A program made the translations under genes and the position numbers. Below, piece after piece: positions 32,481-41,959 of a DNA stretch of 64,000 nucleotides (position 1 is the stretch's first letter; every line of letters begins with the position of its first letter). Location: the NCBI RefSeq assembly GCF_001591045.1, contig NZ_BCUA01000002.1:62001-126000 (forward strand), read 5' to 3'. The stretch is from Sphingopyxis granuli NBRC 100800. Lineage in GTDB: Bacteria > Pseudomonadota > Alphaproteobacteria > Sphingomonadales > Sphingomonadaceae. The notes under the pieces are model-generated. The model did not search any database. It was not told where the DNA came from and worked only from the letters and a program-made list of their open reading frames with translations.

Positions 32481-33881
32481 CTAGCGCTCGTCGCGACTGG
32501 CCGGGCACCCCATTTTCTCGAACTCCTCGATGCTCATATACTCCCCCCGGGGGAGGTAATCGCCCAGCACCGCCGCCTCATCGCCCGGCAGCTTCGTATT
32601 CTGGTTCGCATGGGAGAAACTGGACGAAGGAAGCAAGTTGCGCACATATATATAGGCGTCGTCGAGATGACCTGCCCCGTCGCCGACGGCAGACCATGAC
32701 AGGAAGCCAACGCCGCATTTCGCGGTCGCGTTCTTGGGACGGTCGCTGTCGAGGCTGCTGACGATCACATAGTTGCGATCGCTATCGATGGGAACCTGCT
32801 CGTCGTAAAGGCAGGACGTGGTCCGGGTTGTTGCGATGCTTTCGGTCTGGCAGATCGACCAGTAGCGCAGCTGCCCCTCCGACGACCGCGGGTTGCGGTT
32901 GTAGGTTGTCGGCACCGTCGGCAATTTCCCCCGGAACACGAGCACCTTTCCGTAGCGGCGGCTCAAATAGGCAGCGATATAATTGTTGTCGATGTTCGGG
33001 TAGAGGCCGCCAGCGCGCGCCGGGGCCGTGGCGGGACGACAGTCGACCCCCGGATTCAGGCTGTACAGGCACGCGGTTCGAAACTTCGGATTATAGAAGG
33101 CATGGAATACCGGCGGATTCTGGGCCGGGAAACCATCCGGTGCCCCCGGCCGGTCGCGAAGCGCCGCGTACTGCGCCTTGGTGGGTATCGGGATCGGTAC
33201 GATCTCCGCCGCGACGTTGAGCGCGGCGCAAGCGGCCTTGCCGGTCATACGGCGTCCATCGGCGAGCACGAGCTCTGGCGTCGGCAGTCCCACGCCGCCG
33301 GTCAGGTCTCGGTTCTGGTCGGGAACATACAGACGGAAGATCAGGATTTGCCGATCGCTCGCTGATGCCTTCGCATATAATGTGTTGGATGCCCGATCTG
33401 AGGCAGGGACAGCTTCGTTCCGGATTTCCACGGTGAATGATCGATTTTTCTCACCCGTTCGCCGTTCGCCGGGAAGGAAAGGGTTACGCGAGCCCCGGTC
33501 GGGGGCAATCTGGTAGTCGGTCAGCGAATCAAGCGCCGCGCCATTTGCTTCATAGGCGCTGACCGATTGGTAGCGGGCATGTGCGTACTGCCCCCTAAGC
33601 ACGATCTTCGACCCGACCGGCATGGCGATGTTCGCCGACCAATATGCCGCTCCGGTATCGGGGAAACCGACATTGAATCCCGGATTGTCTTTGACATACG
33701 GCCCAAACCAGAAACACGCACTGGCGCCCTGTCCGCGCTGCGAATGGAAAGCGGCCATAGCCGATGGGGTGAAGCTGGCGACCGCCAGACCCCCCAGCAA
33801 TATGGTCAACCCCAGGCGCGACTGCCTGAGTTCGAACCGGCAGCCCGCATGAATGGCTGCGGCTATCGATCTGATCATCAT
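32481..33881 (-). CDS. secreted protein of unknown function
   Basis: Protein of 466 residues. An extended N-terminal region (about 20 residues) precedes a hydrophobic signal segment ending near SAMA-AFHS (about 44). The mature part has motifs reminiscent of the DUF1254/DUF1214 group: HARYQSVSAYEANG, IAPDRGSRNPF, RSFTVEIRNE, SNTLYAKAS and IFRLYVPDQNRD. Eight or more cysteines suggest disulfides in the periplasm. No catalytic motif is recognised. It lies 78 nt downstream of the SDR at 33960 on the same strand, so it may be the last gene of the receptor/synthetase operon. Base composition looks somewhat less GC-rich than the neighbours. Confidence 0.7.
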   Translation of the reverse strand: MMIRSIAAAIHAGCRFELRQSRLGLTILLGGLAVASFTPSAMAAFHSQRGQGASACFWFGPYVKDNPGFNVGFPDTGAAYWSANIAMPVGSKIVLRGQYAHARYQSVSAYEANGAALDSLTDYQIAPDRGSRNPFLPGERRTGEKNRSFTVEIRNEAVPASDRASNTLYAKASASDRQILIFRLYVPDQNRDLTGGVGLPTPELVLADGRRMTGKAACAALNVAAEIVPIPIPTKAQYAALRDRPGAPDGFPAQNPPVFHAFYNPKFRTACLYSLNPGVDCRPATAPARAGGLYPNIDNNYIAAYLSRRYGKVLVFRGKLPTVPTTYNRNPRSSEGQLRYWSICQTESIATTRTTSCLYDEQVPIDSDRNYVIVSSLDSDRPKNATAKCGVGFLSWSAVGDGAGHLDDAYIYVRNLLPSSSFSHANQNTKLPGDEAAVLGDYLPRGEYMSIEEFEKMGCPASRDER

Positions 33882-33959
33882 ACTGTCCTTTCGAGGTTTG
33901 GCAGCGCCACGCGGAATCGATCCTTCACCCTCTTTCTCCCAATGCCCGACCCAGGATGG

Positions 33960-34790
33960 CTAGAGGCTGACGCCTCCGCCGACCAACAGGATTTCACCGC
34001 TGACATAATCGCTCTCCGGCGCGCACATCAGATAGACGCCGCCGGCCGCTTCCTCGGGCAGACCAGCTCGGCCCAGCGGAACCGCGGTCTTCAGCATCTC
34101 CAGCATCTGGCGAGGGACGCCCGCCTGGATTTCCTGTCCTTCGATGCCGATGCGCGAATCCGGATCGTCATTGGGTTTGGTCAGCCGCGTCTCGATGAAG
34201 CCGAAGGCGACGCAATTCACGCAGACCTTATAGCGCCCCCACTCCTTCGACATCGTCTTGGTCATGCCGATCAGCGCCGATTTGGCGGCCGAATAATTGA
34301 CCTGTCCGGCATTGCCGTTCGTGCCGGCGATCGACGAGATATTGACGACCTTGCGGATGACCTCGCGGCCTTCTGCCGCCTCCTGCTTAGCGAACAGGCG
34401 GATCGGCTCGGCGGCGGCGCGCAGGATGCGGAACGGCGCGACGGTGTGCACGTCCAGCATCGCCTGGAACTGCTCGTCGCTCTGCCGCTGGATCACGGCA
34501 TCGCGCGTGTAGCCCGCATTGTTGACGATGATATGCAGGCCGCCGAACCGGTCGAGCGCCGTCTGGACGAAGCGCTCACCGAAATCGGGCGCGGTCACAT
34601 TGCCGATGCACGCCGCCGCGCGGCCGCCCGCGGCCTCGATCGCCGCGATGGTTTCGAGCGCCGGCGCCTCGTCGAGATCGTTGACGACGACGGCCGCGCC
34701 TTCCGAAGCCAGCTTCAGCGCGACCGCGCGGCCGATGCCGCGTCCCGATCCCGATACGAGCGCAACCTTGCCTTCCAGTTTCAATGCCAT
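33960..34790 (-). CDS. SDR family oxidoreductase
   Basis: Short-chain dehydrogenase of 276 residues: GSGRGIG (14-20), NNAG (90-93), Ser153, Tyr166 and Lys170 (YSAAK). It resembles FabG-like and bifunctional-enzyme dehydrogenase domains with a C-terminal extension (PNDDPDSRIGIEGQEIQAGV). Likely a 3-hydroxyacyl-CoA dehydrogenase, since it follows two MaoC hydratase genes (22 nt gap) and a thiolase. ATG 34790 begins MALKLEGKVALVSG, the normal SDR N-terminus. Confidence 0.88.
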   Translation of the reverse strand: MALKLEGKVALVSGSGRGIGRAVALKLASEGAAVVVNDLDEAPALETIAAIEAAGGRAAACIGNVTAPDFGERFVQTALDRFGGLHIIVNNAGYTRDAVIQRQSDEQFQAMLDVHTVAPFRILRAAAEPIRLFAKQEAAEGREVIRKVVNISSIAGTNGNAGQVNYSAAKSALIGMTKTMSKEWGRYKVCVNCVAFGFIETRLTKPNDDPDSRIGIEGQEIQAGVPRQMLEMLKTAVPLGRAGLPEEAAGGVYLMCAPESDYVSGEILLVGGGVSL

Positions 34791-34812
34791 GATATCCGTC
34801 TTCCTTGTTGTT

Positions 34813-35220
34813 TCAAGCGACCGCGACCAGCGCTTCGCCCGCGAGCGTCTGCGTACCGTCGTCGATGAAGGCGGCGATCGCGATGCGCAGGGCGCGCTCG
34901 CCGTCCATCTCGATTTCCTCCAGCACCTCGCCGGTGCAGCGGACCGTCGCGTAGAGCGGGGTGATCGCGGTGAACCGCACGTTCCAGCGCCGGATGCGAT
35001 CCTGCGGCGCCCAGCTGCGCAGCGCCTGCGCAAGATAGGCCATCGACAACATGCCGTGCGCGAAGACGTCGCCCATCCCGGCGTCGTGGGCATAGTCGCT
35101 GTCGATATGGAGCCGGACATGATCGTGGCTGGCGCCCGCGAACAATGCGAGGGTGGTGCGATCGATCGGACCGCGAACGAGTTCGGGCAATATGGTGCCC
35201 ACTGCGAGAGACTCAGCCAT
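34813..35220 (-). CDS. MaoC-like hot-dog dehydratase
   Basis: Protein of 135 residues, one hot-dog domain. Asp33 and His38 in HDHVRLH keep the hydratase-2 catalytic spacing, followed by DVFAHGML. The first 8 nt overlap the end of the preceding MaoC gene, so both are produced together. Likely the catalytic half of a two-subunit (R)-specific enoyl-CoA hydratase in this operon's beta-oxidation cycle. Confidence 0.85.
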   Translation of the reverse strand: MAESLAVGTILPELVRGPIDRTTLALFAGASHDHVRLHIDSDYAHDAGMGDVFAHGMLSMAYLAQALRSWAPQDRIRRWNVRFTAITPLYATVRCTGEVLEEIEMDGERALRIAIAAFIDDGTQTLAGEALVAVA

Positions 35221-35671
35221 TGCGCACCACCGTCACACTTTCCATTTCCGCCACGAGCACGCCGTTCTCGTCGTGCGCCGTGGTGTCCTGAACGACGAAT
35301 TCCAGTGCCCCGCCCTTCTTGGCGTAGATGTCCCGGGTCGTCGTCACCAAGGTCAGGCGATCGCCCGCGCAGATCGGGCGGTGATAGGTGAAGCTCTGTT
35401 CGCCATGCAGAATGCGGCTCATATCGACGCCCATCCCGTTCACCGGATCGAGGACCGCGCCGATTTTCGCGGGGACGGCCATGTTGAGCGAGAAGAGGTA
35501 GGTCGGCGGTGCCGGGAGGGCCCGGAACCCGGCGGCCAGCGCGGCCGCATCGTCGAAATAGACGGGGTCGGTTTCCCCGGTCGCCTCCGCGAAGAAGCGC
35601 AGGAAGCCGCGCTCGACCTCCACCGTGCGGGGTTCGGACGCCTGCCCGATATGCTTTTCGCGATCGATCAT
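35213..35671 (-). CDS. MaoC N-terminal-type dehydratase subunit
   Basis: Protein of 152 residues with FFAEATGETDPVYFDDAAA, the MaoC N-terminal dehydratase signature, and a RPICAGDRLTL loop. Its ATG overlaps the thiolase stop (ATGA) and its end overlaps the next MaoC gene by 8 nt. Paired with it, it should form a heteromeric hydratase; the same arrangement of two small MaoC genes is found in region 1 at 5845-6860. Confidence 0.85.
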   Translation of the reverse strand: MIDREKHIGQASEPRTVEVERGFLRFFAEATGETDPVYFDDAAALAAGFRALPAPPTYLFSLNMAVPAKIGAVLDPVNGMGVDMSRILHGEQSFTYHRPICAGDRLTLVTTTRDIYAKKGGALEFVVQDTTAHDENGVLVAEMESVTVVRNG

Positions 35672-36858
35672 GCCGCGCCGGCCTTTCGGTACAGGGTGAC
35701 GACGCAGGCGCCGCCCAGCCCGATATTGTGCTGGAGCGCGACGCGCGCGCCTTCGACCTGCCGCCGGTCGGCCGTGCCGCGAAGCTGATGCGTCAGTTCA
35801 TAGCATTGGGCGAGGCCGGTCGCGCCGAGCGGGTGTCCCTTGGACAACAGGCCGCCCGACGGATTGACGACATGCTTGCCACCATAGCTGTTCTGACCGT
35901 CGCGGATGTAGCGCTCGGCGGTCCCTTCCGCGGTCAGGCCGAGCGCCTCATAGGTGATGAGCTCGTTGGGCGTGAAACAGTCGTGCAGTTCCACCACGTC
36001 GACGTCGTCGGGCCCGATCGACGCCGCCGCATAGACCTGATCGGCGGCGGCCTTCGACATGTCGTAGCCGACGACGCTCATCATCGATCGGTTTTCGAAG
36101 GCGGCGGCAGTGTCGGTCGTCAATGCCTGCGCGACGATTTCCACCGACGCATCGAGACCGTGCCGCGCCGCGAAAGCCGGCGAAACGAGAATCGCCGCGG
36201 CCGCGCCGCAGGTCGGCGGGCAGGCCTGGAGCCGCGTGACCGGGCCGTAGAGCGGCTTGGCGGCCATGACTTCTTCCAGCGTCAGCGGATCGCGGAACAG
36301 CGCCAGCGGATTGCCCGCCGCGTGCCGCCGCGCCTTCACCGCGATCATCCCGAAAACCTCGTCGCCGATGCCGTAACGCTGCTGATAATCGATGCCGGCG
36401 CCGCCGAACTGCTGGGCGGCGAAGGGCACGCCTTCGGCCACGCCCTGAATCTCCTCCTGCACCGACTGGTGCAGGTCCATCACCCGTTTCCGGTCGTTGA
36501 AGATCATGCCGATGGCGCCCGGACTCATCTGTTCGAACCCGACGGCGAGGACGCATTCGGCGGCCCCCGACGCCACCATCTGCCGCGCGAGATACAGCGC
36601 GGTCGACCCGGTCGAGCAATTGTTGTTGACGTTGACGATCGGGATGCCGGTGATGCCGACGCGGTACAGCGCGGACTGGCCCGCGGTCGAATCAGCATAG
36701 ACGTAACCGGCATAGGCCTGCTCGACCTGGTCATAGCCGATCCCGGCATCGGCCAGCGCGAGCCGAACCGCCTTTTCGGCCATCACGTCCCAGTCCTCGG
36801 CCTGGCTCGGCTTGGTGAAGGGGATCATGCCGACACCGGCAACATGCACATTCTTCAT
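35668..36858 (-). CDS. SCP-x-type thiolase
   Basis: Thiolase of 396 residues of the lipid-transfer (SCP-x) group. Unlike the Ltp2-like protein at 15955-17133, it keeps the thiolase residues: Cys81 in NNNCSTGS, HDCFTPNE and His342 in GHPLGATG. It should split 3-oxoacyl-CoA, often with branched side chains for this family. ATG 36858; the stop overlaps the MaoC gene by 4 nt. It lies 34 nt downstream of an acyl-CoA synthetase in the operon headed by the TonB receptor. Confidence 0.9.
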   Translation of the reverse strand: MKNVHVAGVGMIPFTKPSQAEDWDVMAEKAVRLALADAGIGYDQVEQAYAGYVYADSTAGQSALYRVGITGIPIVNVNNNCSTGSTALYLARQMVASGAAECVLAVGFEQMSPGAIGMIFNDRKRVMDLHQSVQEEIQGVAEGVPFAAQQFGGAGIDYQQRYGIGDEVFGMIAVKARRHAAGNPLALFRDPLTLEEVMAAKPLYGPVTRLQACPPTCGAAAAILVSPAFAARHGLDASVEIVAQALTTDTAAAFENRSMMSVVGYDMSKAAADQVYAAASIGPDDVDVVELHDCFTPNELITYEALGLTAEGTAERYIRDGQNSYGGKHVVNPSGGLLSKGHPLGATGLAQCYELTHQLRGTADRRQVEGARVALQHNIGLGGACVVTLYRKAGAA

Positions 36859-36892
36859 CGGTTCACTTCCTTGGAAAAATGATGGAACTCGG

Positions 36893-38464
36893 TCAGGAGA
36901 CGTTGGACGACCGCCCCGCCCAGTGCCGCGCCCGCAACTCGGCCTTCAGCACCTTGCCCGCGGCGGACAGCGGCAGAGCCGGGACGAACTCGAACGATTT
37001 CGGGCATTTATAGGCGGCTATGCTGTCCCGGCAGTATGCCCCCAGCTCATCTTCGCCGGCGTCCGTGTCGGGATGGAAGACGACGACGGCATGGACGCGC
37101 TCGCCCCAGCGGGCGTCCGGCACCGCGATCACGGCGCACTGCGCGACGGCCGAGTGACTGTCGAGCACGGCTTCGACCTCGGCGGAGTAGACGTTCTCGC
37201 CGCCCGAAACGATCATGTCCTTCATCCGGTCGACGACGAACAGCAATCCGCCTTCGTCCAGATATCCGCCGTCGCCGGTGTGCATCCAGCCGTCGGCCAG
37301 CGCAGCGGCCGTCGTCTCGGGCTGCTCCCAATAGCCGAGCATGACGCCCGGTCCGCGCACTAGTATCTCGCCGACATCGCCCGCCGCGACGGGGCGGCCG
37401 GCCGGGTCGACGATGCGTACCTCGGTGCCGGGGATCGCCCGGCCGGCGCTGCGGTGCTTGCCCGCCCGGCGATTCACGCCCCGGTGCATGTCCGGGGTGA
37501 GCAGCGTCGCCGCCGCGGAGGTTTCCGTCATTCCATAGGCCTGGTAGAACTGGGCGTGCGGAGCCGCGGCCGCGATGCGGTCGAGCAACGCCTCCGACAT
37601 TGGCGAGGCGCCATAGAGAATCCGCTGCACGCCCGACAGCAGGCCCGGATCGAAACCCGGATCGTCGAGGACCATCCGGATCATCGCCGGAACCAGAAAG
37701 GCGTCGGTGACGCCCTTGTCGGCGATCAGTCGCGGCGTTTCGGCGGGATGGAAGCCCGGCGCCACGACCGCGGCGCCCCCGGCCAGCATCGTCGACATGA
37801 GCGCCGATGCGCCGGCGAGGTGAAAGAGCGGCGCCGCGATGAGCGCGCGACAGCCATCGGGAAACACGCCAAGCGTGCGCACGGTTTGCGAGTTGCCGGC
37901 GACGTTCGCTCCGCTGAGCATAACCCCCTTGGCGCGGCCGGTGGTCCCGCCCGTATAGAAAATGCCCCACAGTGCATCGCCGTCCACCTGTTCGGGGGGG
38001 ACGGGCGCGTGTCCCGAAAACTCGCTGGCCGGTACCCATTCGGGGCGCAGCGCGCCGGACGAAACGACTGGAAGCGAAAGCCCGCTTCGCGCGATCGCGT
38101 CCTGCGCCGCCTGTTCGAACCCTTCGCCCACGATCATCAGCGCGGGTCGGCAATCGGCCAGGGCAAAGGCATTTTCCGCCACGCTCCACCGGCAGTTCAA
38201 CGGCGTCAGCACGGCCCCGATCCAGGGGATCGCCAGATAAAGCTGTACATAGAGGCCGTCGTTCGCCGCCAGGATCGCCACCCGGTCGCCGCGCCCGACA
38301 CCCAGCGACCGCAACGCGCCGGCGATGCGGGCCGCGCTCTCCAGCGTGCCGCCCCAGTCGAGTTCGGCATGCCGGGTTATGATCGCGGGGCGGTCGGCGC
38401 AGCCTGTGACCGCGGCGCGAACCGCGGCCACGCTGCCGCCCCCGTTTTCAACCGACCCGGTCAC
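36893..38464 (-). CDS. AMP-dependent acyl-CoA synthetase
   Basis: ANL ligase of 523 residues: P-loop FYTGGTTGRAKG, YGMTETSAA (A5), HTGDGGYLDEGGLLFVVDRMKD (A7/A8) and an intact A10 lysine, Lys504 in AAGKVLKAELR. It makes the CoA ester of a carboxylic acid. The frame extends into the receptor gene, but GTG 38464 has GAGGA about 8 nt before it and starts 11 nt after the receptor stop. Together with the receptor it suggests uptake followed by immediate activation of the same compound. Confidence 0.88.
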   Translation of the reverse strand: MTGSVENGGGSVAAVRAAVTGCADRPAIITRHAELDWGGTLESAARIAGALRSLGVGRGDRVAILAANDGLYVQLYLAIPWIGAVLTPLNCRWSVAENAFALADCRPALMIVGEGFEQAAQDAIARSGLSLPVVSSGALRPEWVPASEFSGHAPVPPEQVDGDALWGIFYTGGTTGRAKGVMLSGANVAGNSQTVRTLGVFPDGCRALIAAPLFHLAGASALMSTMLAGGAAVVAPGFHPAETPRLIADKGVTDAFLVPAMIRMVLDDPGFDPGLLSGVQRILYGASPMSEALLDRIAAAAPHAQFYQAYGMTETSAAATLLTPDMHRGVNRRAGKHRSAGRAIPGTEVRIVDPAGRPVAAGDVGEILVRGPGVMLGYWEQPETTAAALADGWMHTGDGGYLDEGGLLFVVDRMKDMIVSGGENVYSAEVEAVLDSHSAVAQCAVIAVPDARWGERVHAVVVFHPDTDAGEDELGAYCRDSIAAYKCPKSFEFVPALPLSAAGKVLKAELRARHWAGRSSNVS

Positions 38465-38475
38465 GCTGCCGATCC

Positions 38476-40782
38476 TCAAAAGCGGACCGTGGCGGATGCG
38501 CCATAGGTTCGCGGCTCGCCGTGGATGCAGCGGATCGCCGTGCTTCCGGGGAAGACCCCGTTCCGCAGTCCCAGGGGACCGTCGAGAAGCTGATAGGCGG
38601 TGGACGAGCAAAAGGACTGGTTGGTCAGGTTGTTGCCGAACAGGGCGAGGGTCCAGCGCTCGTCCATGCTTCCGATCGAGAATCGGGCACCGATCTGCGC
38701 GAAGCCGTCCATGATGGTTTGCGGGTTCCCGTCATTGACCGAACTGAAATAGTCGGAGAGGAACGAGATATTGCCGTTCATCCTCCATTCGAGGTTCGAC
38801 CCGATGTCGCCGCGCCATTCCGCCGCGACATTGCCGGTGAACTCCGGCGCGAAGGCCACACGTTGCCCTTTCAGGTCCTGCGTTCCCGAAAGGCCGGGCA
38901 GGTTGGGCCCGAATTCATAGCTGGTGAACTTCGAGTCCAGATAGGCAAGCGACGCAGTGACCGAGAAATCGCGGACCGGCCGCATGACGACGTCGAATTC
39001 CATGCCTTGCTGCCGCAGGCTGCCGGCATTGCGGACGACGAAGCTGGTGCCGTCGAAGCCGCGGTCCTGATAACCGCCGATGTCCATGCGATAGAGCGTC
39101 AGATTGGCCTGCAAGCTGTCGTCCAGCCAGCTCGATTTCACACCGAGCTCGTAATTGTCGACTTCTTCGCGGGCGAACAGGCGCCGCTGACCAAGCGCCG
39201 GCGTGCCGCCGCCCGAATTGAATCCACCCGACTTGTATCCCGTCGAATAGGTGGCGAAGAGCATCAGGTCGTCGGTCGGCTTGTAGGACAGATTGGCCCG
39301 CCACGTCACCTTGCTGTCGTTCAGGGACAGCGGCGTAAGCTCGGTGGCCCGCAGCGCCGCGCCGAAGGGATTGTTGACCTTCTGATCGAACAGGCCGCGC
39401 TTTTCATCGCGCGTCCAGCGGACGCCAAGCGTGGCGTCGAGCCGGTCCGTCAGATGAACGGTGGACTGGCCGTAGACGGCATAGCTCTTGACGTTCTGCG
39501 AGAATTGAAGGTCCGTGGCCCCGTCGCCGCCGGGAGAAACCAGGGAGGCGTTGCAAGCCGGCCTCTGCGCGGCACTGGCGGCGAGGCCGCAGAAGCCGCT
39601 TTGAAGGTTGAAGCCTTCCCCGATCCGATAATCCTCTTCGAAATAATAAAGCCCCGCCACGAAATCCAGCTTCCCGCCGAGAAGCTCGTCGCTGGGCGAA
39701 ATGATCTGAAGCTCGTGACTCTGGCTCTCGCTGTCGTAATCGCCGGTGCGCGTCACCAGCGGCACCGGCAGATAGCCGAGGTCGCCGTCGATCTGCGAGG
39801 AGGTCCAGTCCCGGTAGCTGTTGATCAGCCGGAAGGTGAACCCGCCGCTATCCAGCGAAAGGTCGCTGCTGACACCCCATTGCCGGTCGCGCAAGTCGCC
39901 GACGCGGACGAAATTCGCGTTGCGGTCCCCGATTTCGGTGTCGGGGAGAAGCCCCCCGAGCCGCGCCTGCAAGGCATCGAGTTGAGCGGGGCTGATCGAC
40001 GAAGCGATGAAGTCGGCATTATATCCGCCGTCTCCCCTGGTCTCGGCATAGTCGCCGCGCACCAGCCAGGTGATGTTTCCAAACTCCGCCTTGATCGATC
40101 CGCGCGTGACGAAATCGTCCGCGCCCCCGAACTGCTTGCCGTCGAGGCGGTTGTGCCAATATCCGCCGAACCACTGTCGCAGCGCCGCCACGCGAACCGC
40201 GACATTGCCCGACAGCGGGACGTTGATGTAACCGTCGATCTTGTAGCGGTCGGCGTTGCCGATCTCTCCGGTCAGGCGGCCGGAAAAGCTCTGCTCGGGC
40301 TCCGCCGTGCGAAGGCTGAGGGCGCCGACGCTGGCATTGCGCCCGAACAGCGTTCCCTGCGGCCCGCGCAGGATTTCGACCGCCGATATGTCCAGAAAGC
40401 TGGTGATGACGGCACCGGGGCGCGGGATATAGATGCCGTCGACGAACGACGCGACGCTCGGTTCGGTCGCCGTGTTGCTGGAGGAGGCAATGCCGCGGAC
40501 GGAAATCCGGACGTTCGCGGCCTGTCCCGGCTTGGTGACCGAAAAGTTCGACGCCACGCGACCCAGGTCGGCAATATCGGCGATATTGGCCTGCTCCATC
40601 TGCGCGCTGGAAAAGGCCGCGATCGAGATGGGGACGTCCTGGATATTCTCGGAGCGCTTTTGCGCCGTCACGATGATCTCGTTTTCGCCTTGCGCGGGCT
40701 GCGCCTCCTGCGCCGAAGCGGCGCCGGCCGAAATCGCAACGAAAACCGCGCCCGACAGCATGAACATGCGTTTTCTATCCAT
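38476..40782 (-). CDS. TonB-dependent outer-membrane receptor
   Basis: Protein of 768 residues. Signal peptide (cleavage about ASA-QEAQ, 24), TonB-box region EIIVTAQKRSENIQDVP, plug with GPQGTLFGRNASVGALS, then barrel strands ending in YGASATVRF with the terminal aromatic required by the BAM machinery. ATG 40782 has GAGAGGA 7 nt upstream. First gene of an operon with synthetase, thiolase, MaoC pair and SDR. Its promoter (40851-40887) carries a CTAA-N7-TTAG repeat. Likely substrate importer for the second pathway. Confidence 0.92.
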   Translation of the reverse strand: MDRKRMFMLSGAVFVAISAGAASAQEAQPAQGENEIIVTAQKRSENIQDVPISIAAFSSAQMEQANIADIADLGRVASNFSVTKPGQAANVRISVRGIASSSNTATEPSVASFVDGIYIPRPGAVITSFLDISAVEILRGPQGTLFGRNASVGALSLRTAEPEQSFSGRLTGEIGNADRYKIDGYINVPLSGNVAVRVAALRQWFGGYWHNRLDGKQFGGADDFVTRGSIKAEFGNITWLVRGDYAETRGDGGYNADFIASSISPAQLDALQARLGGLLPDTEIGDRNANFVRVGDLRDRQWGVSSDLSLDSGGFTFRLINSYRDWTSSQIDGDLGYLPVPLVTRTGDYDSESQSHELQIISPSDELLGGKLDFVAGLYYFEEDYRIGEGFNLQSGFCGLAASAAQRPACNASLVSPGGDGATDLQFSQNVKSYAVYGQSTVHLTDRLDATLGVRWTRDEKRGLFDQKVNNPFGAALRATELTPLSLNDSKVTWRANLSYKPTDDLMLFATYSTGYKSGGFNSGGGTPALGQRRLFAREEVDNYELGVKSSWLDDSLQANLTLYRMDIGGYQDRGFDGTSFVVRNAGSLRQQGMEFDVVMRPVRDFSVTASLAYLDSKFTSYEFGPNLPGLSGTQDLKGQRVAFAPEFTGNVAAEWRGDIGSNLEWRMNGNISFLSDYFSSVNDGNPQTIMDGFAQIGARFSIGSMDERWTLALFGNNLTNQSFCSSTAYQLLDGPLGLRNGVFPGSTAIRCIHGEPRTYGASATVRF

Positions 40783-40850
40783 CCCAGCATCCTCTCCATT
40801 TGCGATCCGGGAGAGCCTTGGCCCGCCAACCCGAATCCTCTATTTTTTTC

Positions 40851-40887
40851 CTAAACGATCATTAGAATAATTTGAGCGGGCTGTCAA
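40851..40887 (-). promoter_or_regulatory. promoter of the TonB receptor operon with inverted-repeat operator
   Basis: On the minus strand, TTGACA (40887-40882) is followed after 17 nt by a weak -10 (TAATGA). The -10 region lies inside CTAA-N7-TTAG (40851-40865). The same arrangement is found at 45077-45113 and 47311-47346. A TetR repressor is the expected ligand. Confidence 0.6.
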
Positions 40888-41260
40888 TGATGGTACAAAA
40901 TCACGGCGATTTTTCTCGGAATATTGTGAATAACCCCATACGATGTCCATTTGTGGAACCTGGAAGCCTGCATATTAATTTGACTCATTGGACAGCAATT
41001 ACGATAGCGCCCCGCAACGGCAGGAACACCCCCGTGTCCCGTCTCTCGCGAGCGATTCATACCGGCCTTTGGGGTCGGCATGCCGCTGTGCTACGGTCTT
41101 CTGAAAAAGGGGGTGGACAAGGCCGGGGGACGGCCGGGGGGATGATCCCACATCAAGGATACCAAGGGCTCACCCGCGACATGCAGGTCGTCGCGCGGAG
41201 GGCGGAACATGATCCGGCCCGGCCGACCCGCCGGCCGCTCGCCATCATTTAGGAATCGCC
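40888..41260. other. intergenic region without a recognised gene
   Basis: About 370 bp between the receptor promoter and the TetR gene. A plus-strand TTGACT (40980-40985) with GATAGC 17 nt later is a weak promoter candidate for the TetR gene. A 126-codon open frame here has no protein-like features. Nothing else is seen. Confidence 0.5.
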
Positions 41261-41893
41261 ATGCAGTCACCCACCGTCGGTCCCAAAAGAAATCGTCGCT
41301 ACGCCACGAGGAAGCTCGACGTGATCCAGGGGGCTGCGCGGGTGTTTGCACGGCTGGGTTATCACGGGTCGTCGCTGAACGACGTCGCGAACGAACTGGG
41401 TATGACGCCCGCAGCGCTCTATTATTATGTGCGGTCGAAGGACGAGCTTCTTCTCGAAGCGAACATCTATGCCGCCGGGAAGATCAAAAAGGCTTTTCTG
41501 GAGATTTGCGAAGATACGGACAGCTCCGCGCTCCGGAAGATCATCACATATTTCCGGTTCTACGCCGAATGCATGACCGACGACTTCGGTCGCTGCCTCG
41601 CCCTCACCACGCCCAACGACCTGCCGTCGCCGTTGCGCGAAAAGAGCCTGGAGCAGCGGCGCGAGCTCACGGACATGGTGCGGCGGCTGATCCGGGAGGG
41701 CATCGCCGAAGGGTCGATCCAGAGCTGCGACGACCGGCTTCTGGCGTTCACCCTCTATGCGGCGGCGAACACGCTGGCCCGCTGGTATGCGAGCGACGGC
41801 CCGCAAACCGCGGGCGAACTGATGGACGCCATGCTGATGATGCTGGTCAACGGGCTGATCCACCCGCCCCTTCCGGACGGCTTTCCCCGCTAG
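41261..41893 (+). CDS. TetR-family transcriptional regulator
   Basis: Protein of 210 residues. N-terminal helix-turn-helix: GAARVFARLGYHGSSLNDVA, then GMTPAALYYYVRSKDELL, a classical TetR recognition helix. The C-terminal helical part (about 70-210) would bind a ligand, probably an acyl-CoA. Start ATG 41261 has TAGGA 6 nt upstream. It is divergent from the receptor operon and convergent with the ACAD operon, separated from it by a 13-bp-stem hairpin. One of two TetR candidates for the CTAA-N7-TTAG promoters. Confidence 0.9.
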   Translation: MQSPTVGPKRNRRYATRKLDVIQGAARVFARLGYHGSSLNDVANELGMTPAALYYYVRSKDELLLEANIYAAGKIKKAFLEICEDTDSSALRKIITYFRFYAECMTDDFGRCLALTTPNDLPSPLREKSLEQRRELTDMVRRLIREGIAEGSIQSCDDRLLAFTLYAAANTLARWYASDGPQTAGELMDAMLMMLVNGLIHPPLPDGFPR

Positions 41894-41909
41894 CGCGGTT
41901 CACGGAAAG

Positions 41910-41940
41910 GCGATGCCGGGCGTCCACCGCCCGGCATCGC
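41910..41940. terminator. strong hairpin between convergent genes
   Basis: GCGATGCCGGGCG (41910-41922), loop TCCAC, CGCCCGGCATCGC (41928-41940): a perfect 13-bp stem between the TetR gene and the end of the ACAD operon. No long T-tract; position suggests a bidirectional terminator. Confidence 0.65.
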
Positions 41941-41959
41941 CGGAATCCGGATGCGCCGC

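Noticed and set aside
40872-41252. 126-codon open frame before the TetR gene
   Set aside because: No ribosome site, no recognisable domain, and it covers the receptor promoter region.
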